Source: Thereva unica
Lineage: Eukaryota; Arthropoda; Insecta; Diptera; Therevidae
Assembly (NCBI GenBank): GCA_949987705.1
Contig: OX465281.1
Span: 79,182,543-79,246,542, forward strand
Direction of reading: 5' to 3'
Length of the DNA: 64,000 nucleotides
The notes under the pieces were generated by a model. The model was not told the origin of the DNA. It worked only from the letters and a program-made list of their open reading frames with translations, and did not search any database. Positions within the stretch are counted from its first letter, which is position 1, and each line of letters begins with the position of its first letter. Both the position numbers and the translations under genes were made by a program. Of this stretch, positions 57,601 through 64,000 are shown piece by piece.

Positions 57601-58257
57601 GAAATAAATTTAGAAAATATTGAGTGTTTTGGTAATCCACAGATAACCAAGAGAACGATATTGTCTGCTGCTCACAAGCTGTTCGACCCAATCGGTGTGA
57701 TCTCTCCAGTACTATTATTGCCAAAACTTCTTTTGCAACGAATTTGTGCATCGAAAACTGGATGGGACCAAGAAGTCAATGAAGATGTAAAAGATGAATT
57801 CAGCAGATGGTACCGTAACTTACACCATCTGAAGCAAGTTAAAATTCCTAGATGGATTTTAGGCACCAATCAACCTGCAAGTTATATGTTACACATATTC
57901 TGTGATGCTAGTCAGAGCGCACACGCCGCTGTGATTTTTTTAAAGACAGTAACTTATAATGAGGTAAATGTGCAATTGATTCAGGCTAAGTCAAGGATTG
58001 TTCCTCTAGGAAAACAAAATAAGAAAATTACCATCCCACGTTTGGAGTTGTTAGCTGCAGTTATCGCGGTTAGATTGTACGACAATGTCATTAAGGAACT
58101 TGATATTCCCATACAAACCACAACGTTTTGGTCTGATTCTACCACTGTGCTTGCGTGGATAACTCGAGAAGAAAATTGGGATTTATTTGTATTCAATCGA
58201 GTAACGGAAATACGAAAGGTTACATCGAAACATCAGTGGTGTCATGTACGGGGATAG
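54691..58257 (+). CDS. Gag-protease-RT-RNase H polyprotein of BEL/Pao element 2
   Basis: 1188 codons starting 30 bp after the 5' LTR. Coiled N-terminal part (residues 1-100); Pao gag domain (about 125-280, LELKKFGGELKEWLPFW); three zinc knuckles at about 356-420 (CVFCEGDHSHADC, CYNCLKSGHRVVSC, CIVCNQKHNVLLC); aspartic protease around 483 (VIDSASQRSYI) with ILIGAD near 583; RT with VRPVFDASAS, motif A SDIRKAFLQIGL (about 815) and FYVDNCITG (about 900; YVDN, a known BEL/Pao variant); RNase H with FCDASQSAHAA and WSDSTTVLAW (about 1068-1150). The frame ends in HVRG just before the integrase. Confidence 0.95.
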   Translation: MDKYKKSRTALRAVFSKKIKQLETAASQGDSTEIKALMELDQKKYEELVDANNLIYEALLSDDVDQDVLEKELEDSDGYSMKWFNLKSKLDALQEENGSVNNVDRHSEVGMSNAANNVFLENRRHFKLPQLELKKFGGELKEWLPFWAQFKKIHEDLSIEEGDKFQYLIQTTISGSRARALVESFPASSENYPKAIACLKARYAKDDLLVEVYVRDLLNLVLQNTLSSEKTSLSFLYDRLESQLRALETLNVTSKKCAAMLMPLVESSLPEEILRTWQRSSQNLEGDTNASEDRLERLMKFLRMELENEEKIKLAMSGFNRRDGFRRKDTERRKDPSTIKKMSSAAGLLTTAKVSNCVFCEGDHSHADCPKAQKMTVKDRKLMLDKKGCCYNCLKSGHRVVSCWNKSRCIVCNQKHNVLLCDDISQRRNSQYDQKPEKETNVLNDGVVSWGKTLSNMEKSPKVLLQTLVVTIIGDELEQTVRAVIDSASQRSYILRSTALKMKYKSIGKENVQHSLFGGLNTNVVRHEIFKIRLADINNKYRCNFEVLDQELICDRILPINKNLITKELEDYNIAITDFDDGPIEILIGADVCGKLLTGKIHSLSSGLVAIETELGWTIMGREPGKIKPKYAAMTVMSMLTKEAEISNLWSLDVLGIEDPSEKKRKFELQEAAEKHFLDTVSVDNEGRFLVHIPWLESHPPLPDNYKMALKRLDSTVKKLKSDNLYDAYDRVFQEWLLEGVIEEVPSRELNATAHYLPHRAVVKENSTTKVRPVFDASASEKNKPSLNSCVEKGTNFISLITSILIHFRMKKIGVVSDIRKAFLQIGLIEQDRNFLRFLWTDKGGNLKIYRHRRVVFGVSCSPFLLGAVINYHLRNTLIQCENNNNDYSRNVIKQLSNSFYVDNCITGVNDEQELESFIQESKAIMNEAKFDLRGCEFTHDVLRSVDGANDYAENCNVLGVTWNKILDTLEINLENIECFGNPQITKRTILSAAHKLFDPIGVISPVLLLPKLLLQRICASKTGWDQEVNEDVKDEFSRWYRNLHHLKQVKIPRWILGTNQPASYMLHIFCDASQSAHAAVIFLKTVTYNEVNVQLIQAKSRIVPLGKQNKKITIPRLELLAAVIAVRLYDNVIKELDIPIQTTTFWSDSTTVLAWITREENWDLFVFNRVTEIRKVTSKHQWCHVRG

Positions 58258-60026
58258 ATAATCCTGCTGATATACCATCTAGAGGTTGTAGCGCCAAAAA
58301 ATTAAAAGAGTCTTGTTGGTGGATGGGTCCTAACTGGTTGAAAGAGTCAACAGAAGATTGCTACTCATCTGATTTCACATATGACGAAGATGAAATAAAT
58401 GCTGAAAAGAAAAAGTCTTCTAACAAAACAGATTGGTATTACAGTTACTTTTCTAATTATCAGAAAATAGTTCGTTTGGTTGCATGGATTGTACGATTTA
58501 GGCAAAATACCTCGGTTAAAAAGGAGTTTAGGAAATATGGCGATTTGTCAACAGAAGAATATTTATATGCAGAAAAGTGTATTTTGCGACTTGTTCAACA
58601 AGAATCATTTAGTGGACCTGATGATCCTAAATTGAGAACTTTACGTCCATTTATTGATAACGATGGATTGATGCGTTTGAAAACAAAGGTTTCACACAGG
58701 GATGATATTGAAGACTTCTGCTATCCTATAGTTCTACCAAATCAGTCACATCCAGTAGTGAATCGTTTAGTTTTACATATCCATAAAAATTCAGCACATG
58801 CAGGTATTCAAACAATGTTAACCATTTTGAGAAGGCGATTTTGGGTTTTAAGCAGTCGTCGCACTATAAGGTCGGTTATAAGTAAATGTTTGATCTGCAA
58901 GAGATATCGAGCAAAAGGGGTAGAAGTGCATTCTCCACCATTACCTATAGATCGTGTAAGACAAGCGAAAATCTTCGAAATAATTGGAGTGGATTTGGCT
59001 GGCCCTATTTATTTAAAACATATGGAAGCAAGCCCCGGGAAAAAGGCGTGGATCTGTTTGTTTACCTGCGCTGTTTATCGTGCGGTGCATCTAGAATTGT
59101 TATCTTCGCTTTCTACAGATACATTTTTACAAGGTTTACGAAGATTTGTTGGAAGAAGAGGAAGGCCGGCTGTTATTTATAGTGACAATGGTACTAATTT
59201 TGTTGGTTCCTCTAACGCCCTTTTACGAGTGGATTGGTCCAAAATAAAGAAGCACAGCGCAATAAAGGGAATAAGATGGAAGTTCAATCCTCCCTCCGCA
59301 GCATGGTGGGGTGGTTGGTGGGAGCGATTGGTTGGATTGGTGAAGCAGCTACTAAGAAGAGTTTTAGGCAAAACCTCATTGGATTATGAAGAAATGCAAA
59401 CTTTACTGTGTGAATGCGAATCGATAATTAATTCTAGGCCTTTGACTTATATTTCGGAAGATTCATCAGAGTTGGCTCCTTTGACTCCTAATATGTTTTT
59501 GCAGGAAATTTGTGAGGTCGGTGTACCAGACTTGGACATGGTGGAAGTCATGGACTACAATCGAAAACTACGATATCGCCACCAGTTAAGAAATGTGCTC
59601 AAGCAGAGATTTCGTGATGAGTATTTGGGTCGGCTAATACTCCACAGTAAGAAAGGTTGTTCCCGACAAATCAAAGTAGGAGAAGTAGTGTTAGTAGAAA
59701 TAGGCAAGACTAATAGATTGGATTGGCCTTTGGCTCGTATTGAAGAAGTGATACCAGGTCGTGAAGGCACAGTAAGATTAGTGAAGTTAAAAACGTCGAC
59801 AGGTACTGTACTACGGCCTGTGCAAAAGGTGTATCCATTGGAGATTGAGTTTGCTGAAAGTGAAGAAAACAAAAACATTTGTCATAGGGTAATGAAAGGT
59901 CAAGATGCTGTTGGGCAGAACAAGTCGAAAGCGGATTCTTTGAAGACTCGTGATTCAATAGTTGAAGGAGATAAGCAGGGGAAGGTTTCAAGATATGGCA
60001 GGCGCATTAAACCACTTTTAAGATAG
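58155..60026 (+). CDS. Integrase part of BEL/Pao element 2 polyprotein
   Basis: A 623-codon frame overlapping the end of the upstream frame; its genuine part begins near 58254 with DNPADIPSRG. It has an H2C2 zinc region (about residues 198-248, ending CLICKRYR), catalytic residues in GVDLAGPI (about 278), IYSDNGTNFVG (about 342) and the glutamate of CECESIINSRPL (about 420), and a C-terminal DUF5641-type domain with DWPLARIEEVIPGREG. BEL/Pao elements normally have one gag-pol frame. The frames meet at a short G-run at 58250-58253, so a single-base indel, real or a sequencing error, is the simplest cause. Confidence 0.93.
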   Translation: MDNSRRKLGFICIQSSNGNTKGYIETSVVSCTGIDNPADIPSRGCSAKKLKESCWWMGPNWLKESTEDCYSSDFTYDEDEINAEKKKSSNKTDWYYSYFSNYQKIVRLVAWIVRFRQNTSVKKEFRKYGDLSTEEYLYAEKCILRLVQQESFSGPDDPKLRTLRPFIDNDGLMRLKTKVSHRDDIEDFCYPIVLPNQSHPVVNRLVLHIHKNSAHAGIQTMLTILRRRFWVLSSRRTIRSVISKCLICKRYRAKGVEVHSPPLPIDRVRQAKIFEIIGVDLAGPIYLKHMEASPGKKAWICLFTCAVYRAVHLELLSSLSTDTFLQGLRRFVGRRGRPAVIYSDNGTNFVGSSNALLRVDWSKIKKHSAIKGIRWKFNPPSAAWWGGWWERLVGLVKQLLRRVLGKTSLDYEEMQTLLCECESIINSRPLTYISEDSSELAPLTPNMFLQEICEVGVPDLDMVEVMDYNRKLRYRHQLRNVLKQRFRDEYLGRLILHSKKGCSRQIKVGEVVLVEIGKTNRLDWPLARIEEVIPGREGTVRLVKLKTSTGTVLRPVQKVYPLEIEFAESEENKNICHRVMKGQDAVGQNKSKADSLKTRDSIVEGDKQGKVSRYGRRIKPLLR

Positions 60027-60147
60027 AAGTATTGCTAGGAGATCTTTATTTTCGTTTGTTAATGTATATTGTTATGTAGATTTTGCATTATTGTTATAGT
60101 TATGAGTTAATTCATTGTGTTCAAATTCATCAACTCAGGTGGGAGGA

Positions 60148-60369
60148 TGTTAGAAAATGACTATGATTTCTATTTTATGTTCTAGTAATACATACCTGTT
60201 ACTTAATTTTGTATTTATACTCAGTATGCCTGAAAATGTCATTTGGGAAAATACTTTTGTTTTTTTGAGAAAAAGGATATCAAACTGAATAAATTGGTAG
60301 GAACGAAAATTTGTAGTCGTGATTTTTTGTGGTTTACGAAATTTGGTGGTTTTTAAAGATTACACCACA
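60148..60369 (+). repeat. 3' LTR of BEL/Pao element 2
   Basis: 222 bp, identical to the 5' LTR. Preceded by the polypurine tract AGGTGGGAGGA at 60137-60147, the plus-strand primer. Confidence 0.95.
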
Positions 60370-61436
60370 TTTCGTTATAACTGAAATAATCGCGAAAATC
60401 CCCTAAAAAGGGGTGTTTTTGCATTTTTAGGGGTGACGCCCTAGTTTTAGGACCGCAGGACCTCGATTTTCGTGATCAGCGACCGCAAAAACGTTTAGAG
60501 TTCGATTTTCTTAACGGTGTTATTTTGGAACACCCCCCCCTAGTTTTCAATGAACTATATTGTAGGGGTAATTTTAACCCCTTAAGGGTTGAAAATAATT
60601 TATTTTTGCCTGACAGTACGCCCACAATCGAATTTGAAGCATAAACTTGAAAAATTTTTTTTTACAATTTTTGCCATTTTTCGCCAATTTAGGGGTAGTT
60701 TCAACCCTTTAGGAGTACCCGTTACCATTAAGTTCGCCTTAATTTTGTATAAATCAACCACCCGCAAGTAAATATTAAAAAAAGTGCATTTCATCGCATT
60801 ATTTTTCATTATTACTGAAATAATCGCGAAAACCCCCTAAAAAGGGGTGTTTTTGGCATTTTTAGGGGTGACGCCCTAATTTTAGGACCGCGGGACCTCG
60901 ATTTTCGTGATCAGCGACCGCAAAAACATTTAGAGTTCGATTTTCTTAACGGTGTTATTTTGGAACACCCCCCCCCCTAGTTTTCAATGAACTATATTGT
61001 AGGGGTAATTTTAACCCCTTAAGGGTTGAAAATAATTTATTTTTGCCTGACAGTACGCCCACAATCGAATTTGAAGCATAAACTTGAAAAATTTTTTTTT
61101 ACAATTTTTGCCATTTTTCGCCAATTTAGGGGTAGTTTCAACCCTTTAGGAGTACCCGTTACCATTAAGTTCGCCTTAATTTTGTATAAATCAACCAACC
61201 GCAAGTAAATATTAAAAAAAGTGCATTTCATCGCATTATTTTTCATTATTACTGAAATAATCGCGAAAACCTCCTAAAAAGGGGTGTTTTTGGCATTTTT
61301 AGGGGTGACGCCCTAATTTTAGGACCGCGGGACCTCGATTTTCGTGATCAGCGACCCCAAAAACGTTTAGGGTTCGATTTTCTTAACGGTGTTATTTTGG
61401 AACACCCCCCCCCCCCGCGTTTTGAATGGACTATTA

Positions 61437-61663
61437 GGGACAATGCTTACTGCACAAAACCATATAAAGGACGACATCCATAGAGGCATCGTAGCCGCAA
61501 ATAAAACCTATTTCGCACTAGTCCCGGTCTTTAAAAACAAAGAAATTTCAAGACAATGCAAAATCAGACTATACAAAACGTAAATCCTCCCAGTTATGGT
61601 ATTGGTCTGAGGCTTGGACATTGACCCAACAAACAGAAAACCAGCTTAAAATCTTCGAAAGGA
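61437..61663 (+). pseudogene. LINE A, RT thumb and 3' part
   Basis: Continues the frame interrupted at 52356: GTMLTAQNHIKDDIHRGIVA, then KTYFALVPVFKNKEISRQC. A stop at 61581 and frame loss follow, with a remnant of the conserved W-T-L-T-x-x-x-E-x-x-L-x-x-F-E-R-K region up to 61663, where the next LINE's repeat tail begins. Confidence 0.82.
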
Positions 61664-61667
61664 AGAT

Positions 61668-61687
61668 TATTATTATTATTATTATTT
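61668..61687. repeat. (ATT)n microsatellite, LINE tail
   Basis: Six or more ATT units. On the minus strand this is an (AAT)n tail closing the LINE that follows. Confidence 0.85.
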
Positions 61688-64000
61688 GTTTATTTAGAAA
61701 AATCATGTACAAAGATTCAAATCTTATAAATTAGTACATTAATTAACAAATTGGATATAACAAGCTTAAAAACACAATATAAAAAAAGAAAAAACTTAAA
61801 AAAATAATATAAAAATAAAAAAAAAATAACTTAAAAAGAACAAGAAATAAGATAAAATAAATAAATAAAGCAAGAAATAAAATTAAAGGAAAAAAAAAGA
61901 AATAAAAAGAAAGAAAAAAAAGAATTGGTAAAATACAAAAACAGAAAGAAAATAAAACAGGAAATAAAATAAAAAAATAAAAAAAAAGTAAAAATAAGAA
62001 CAAAATAGTTGTATATTCATGCTCTAATCCGCTCTATTTAAAATAAATTCAAAAAGTTGCTTCTTAAAAATGCCCAATGAATCGATGCGTTGTAAATTAA
62101 CAGGGAGAGAGTTCCAAAGTTGAGCTACGAAGACAAAGAAAGAACGCTGGCCAATTAACGTGCGAAATTGAGGAATTATTAAATTATTATTTCTGAGGGA
62201 TTGCGAAAGCTGCACAAACTGCTTGAGGTATGCAGGTTTACGCTCATGAAGGATATCGTGAAACAGTCGTAGAAGCCTAAACTCACGATATTCATTTAGA
62301 GAGCAGCCCAAAACTGTGTTCGTGAAGGGTGAAATGTGGTCGAAACGGCGTAACTTATAAACAAAACGTACACAATCGTTAAACGCTACTTCAAGTTTAC
62401 GGGCGCAAGAAGAATCGAGTGAGGGAAAAATGGAAAGGCCATGCATTAGAAGAGGTAGTATTAGGGCTTTAAGCAGATTCATACGTACAGACCTCTTTAG
62501 CAAGCCACAATGGTAACGAAGTCTTGACAGGAGTCCATAGGTTTTTCCAACAATAAAACTAATGTGATCGCAGCAGGTCATGCTGCTATTCAGTACCACC
62601 CCAAGATTTCTTGCTTTATCAACGCAAACAAGAGGAACCGAGTTTAACGCGATAGCGGAGAGGTCAGGACGAACAGTAGCGGAGTGAGAGAAAAAAATAC
62701 ACTGGGACTTCGAAGGATTTAGCTGCAGTAAATTTAATGTCGACCAGTAGGATACATGACGCAAGTCAGCAGCAAGCTTCTCCACACATAAATGTATTTG
62801 ATCTTTTGGGGCTGGGAGATAAAGCTGCACATCGTCTGCATACATATGAATCTTAGAATATTTTACTACTAAGGGAAGGTCGTTAATAAAAATACTGAAT
62901 AAAAGAGGTCCAAGAATGGAGCCTTGAGGGACTCCAGCGTGAAGAAGGGCACTTGAGGAACAAGAGTCACCTAGTTTAACCTTTTGAGAGCGGTTAGATA
63001 AGAAACTTTGCAAAAGTTTAAGTGCAGAAAGAGAAAAATGTGCTTGTGACGCCAGTTTTCGCAGGAGCAGGTCGTGATTGACGCTATCAAAAGCTTTTGA
63101 GAAGTCAAGCAACAATAAACAACAGATATTACGTTCGTCAAGGGAGTTGCGTATATCTGTAGTGACTTTAAGAAGCGCAGTTTCACAGCTGTGGTGTTTT
63201 CGAAAGCCAGATTGCCATGTATTTATAAGTTTGAGACGCTCACAATACGCTGTTATTTGCGTGGCTATTAGCTTTTCAAGGACCTTTGCCAGAAATGGAA
63301 GAATACTGATAGGCCGAAAATCAGAGGGACTGGTAGGAGAAGGGCACTTGGGAATGGGTATGATTAAGGCATGCTTCCAAGTCGAAGGAAACTTCGATAC
63401 AGTGAGGTAGGAGTTAAAAATGTGAGTTAAAGTAGGCAATAGACGAGGTAGAAGCATTTTTAGGAATCTAGGCGAAATGTAATCGCTACCAGTCGCATTT
63501 GATTTGATTGACTTCAGAGCAGTGATTACTTCGAGGTAGTCGACGCAACGAAAGCAGAAGCCATCGGAAGAAGCTGTAAAAGAGGTATTAGCCTGGTCCG
63601 CAATTTGGTTAGATATAAAAAATCGATTAAGGGTGTCAGGACAGATGTTGTGCGCCACAGATTCATTCTTAGAATGAACACCCAGTTGCCGCAAATTGTT
63701 CCAGACTGTTTTTAAAGGAAGAGAGGGGTCCAATTTACGAGCGTAGAAATTTCGTTTGGCTTCCTTGATTTTTGCGACAACTAAATTTCTTATGCGTTTG
63801 AAGGATCTTTTAGCAGCTTCACTTTTCACTTTAAGAAACCAATGGTAAAGAAACTCCCTTTCAACTATGAGCGATTTAATTTCCGCAGTAAACCACGGTT
63901 TAGATTTTGCTGGAATAGTTTTGCTTCTCAGAGGGACAAATTCCTCATAGAGATCATGAAATAACCTATTAAATTCGGAAATTTTTTCATCGACGTCAGT
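61688..64000 (-). mobile_element. CR1/L2-type LINE, 3' part, running off the window
   Basis: A minus-strand element with an (AAT)n tail at 61668-61687, a very A-rich 3' UTR (on the + strand, 61775-62005) and ORF2 from 62024 to beyond 64000. The low-complexity minus frame 61743-62003 is not a gene. Confidence 0.88.
62024..64000 (-). CDS. LINE ORF2, linker and reverse transcriptase (partial at window edge)
   Basis: The frame is open from the window end (TDVDEKISEFNRLF at 64000-63959) to the stop at 62024, at least 658 codons. It includes the endonuclease-RT linker with KPWFTAEIKSL, RT motifs DFRPISILPFLAKVLEKL, QSGFRKHHSCETALLK, motif A LLLLDFSKAFDSVNHDLL, motif B HAGVPQGSILGPLLF, motif C IHMYADDVQLYLP (YADD intact), thumb NLGVVLNSSM, and the C-terminal W-N-S-L-P-x-x-L-R motif region. 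No stop in the window portion, so this copy could be young. Clade CR1/L2 is judged from motif style only. Confidence 0.92.
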   Translation of the reverse strand, partial: TDVDEKISEFNRLFHDLYEEFVPLRSKTIPAKSKPWFTAEIKSLIVEREFLYHWFLKVKSEAAKRSFKRIRNLVVAKIKEAKRNFYARKLDPSLPLKTVWNNLRQLGVHSKNESVAHNICPDTLNRFFISNQIADQANTSFTASSDGFCFRCVDYLEVITALKSIKSNATGSDYISPRFLKMLLPRLLPTLTHIFNSYLTVSKFPSTWKHALIIPIPKCPSPTSPSDFRPISILPFLAKVLEKLIATQITAYCERLKLINTWQSGFRKHHSCETALLKVTTDIRNSLDERNICCLLLLDFSKAFDSVNHDLLLRKLASQAHFSLSALKLLQSFLSNRSQKVKLGDSCSSSALLHAGVPQGSILGPLLFSIFINDLPLVVKYSKIHMYADDVQLYLPAPKDQIHLCVEKLAADLRHVSYWSTLNLLQLNPSKSQCIFFSHSATVRPDLSAIALNSVPLVCVDKARNLGVVLNSSMTCCDHISFIVGKTYGLLSRLRYHCGLLKRSVRMNLLKALILPLLMHGLSIFPSLDSSCARKLEVAFNDCVRFVYKLRRFDHISPFTNTVLGCSLNEYREFRLLRLFHDILHERKPAYLKQFVQLSQSLRNNNLIIPQFRTLIGQRSFFVFVAQLWNSLPVNLQRIDSLGIFKKQLFEFILNRAD

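Larger units (their letters stand above)
54439..60369 (+). mobile_element. BEL/Pao LTR retrotransposon 2, complete and young
   Basis: A 5931-bp element with 222-bp LTRs that are identical by eye, flanked by TTTC at 54435-54438 and 60370-60373. Primer site, gag-pol frames and polypurine tract are all in place. Only one frame break separates it from a single gag-pol frame. It inserted into the foldback element's right arm. Confidence 0.95.
52360..61433. mobile_element. 9-kb foldback element nested in LINE A
   Basis: Ends TAGTCCATTCAAAACGCG and its inverse, with a 3-bp duplication TTA at 52357-52359 and 61434-61436. Removing it restores the LINE A frame (ATC TAC TTA GGG ACA). The inverted arms are 52360 to about 52930 and about 54050-61433. 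The right arm contains a 437-bp tandem repeat and is split by BEL/Pao element 2. Between the arms are a short acidic coding remnant and a GC-rich inserted element. Without its own insertions it is about 2.7 kb. Confidence 0.85.
54193..61433. repeat. 437-bp tandem repeat in the right foldback arm
   Basis: The unit from TAGGGGTAATTTTAACCCC to GTGTTATTTTGGAACACC occurs about three times: 54193-60562 (split by BEL/Pao element 2), 60563-60999 and 61000-61433. The last two are nearly identical, with a variable C-run. Confidence 0.85.

Noticed and set aside
60589..61246. Repeated 60- and 69-codon frames on both strands
   Set aside because: They are readings of the 437-bp tandem repeat in the foldback arm. 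Their repetition comes from the DNA repeat, and the first unit (from 54193) does not keep the frames.
61743..62003. Minus-strand 86-codon Phe/Leu-rich frame resembling a membrane protein
   Set aside because: It is the translation of the A-rich 3' UTR of the LINE; pure low complexity.

Overview
The window is AT-rich, intron-bearing, transposon-packed animal DNA, most likely from an insect: two BEL/Pao retrotransposons, several LINE families, hAT, Tc1, Harbinger and MULE-like elements and many MITEs surround one host gene. There are no bacterial-type operons, and I saw no tRNA or rRNA genes.

Host gene. The C-terminal part of PIGG (GPI ethanolamine phosphate transferase 2) lies on the + strand as exons at 8334-8588 (second copy 14159-14413), 37486-37685, 37739-37981, 44002-44485, 44540-44660, 44721-45048, 48243-48415 and 48467-48686. 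All splice phases agree and the exons give about 673 codons. The N-terminal catalytic exons must lie upstream of the window. Four introns are only 51-60 bp; the others are swollen by transposons to 3.2, 6.0 and 23 kb.

Layout. 1-1380: three copies of a roughly 500-bp repeat. 1781-6607: a decayed DNA transposon with about 690-bp terminal inverted repeats, a cysteine-cluster protein and a PIN/XPG-like nuclease (Academ-like). 6815-8190: a foldback element split by a 768-bp MITE. 8116-19765: a 5825-bp segment present twice in direct tandem with one difference noticed; it carries the PIGG exon, a MULE-like element with a 180-residue ORF, and a BEL/Pao LTR plus gag start. 17638-25570: the rest of that BEL/Pao element, with an extra ORF after pol. 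25571-31240: LINE and Tc1 fragments. 31700-36060: a roughly 120-bp tandem array split by a hAT element. 38700-43920: two decayed LINEs. 45049-48242: Harbinger remnant, MITE and an RTE-like LINE. 49350-61663: a nest of LINE A, LINE B inside it, a 9-kb foldback element inside LINE A, and inside that a young BEL/Pao element with identical LTRs and a GC-rich hairpin element. 61668-64000: a CR1/L2-type LINE with a long open frame on the minus strand, running off the window.

The genes do not form a pathway. The coherent story is one housekeeping gene whose introns record successive insertions, many datable relative to each other because target-site duplications and interrupted frames can be read directly.
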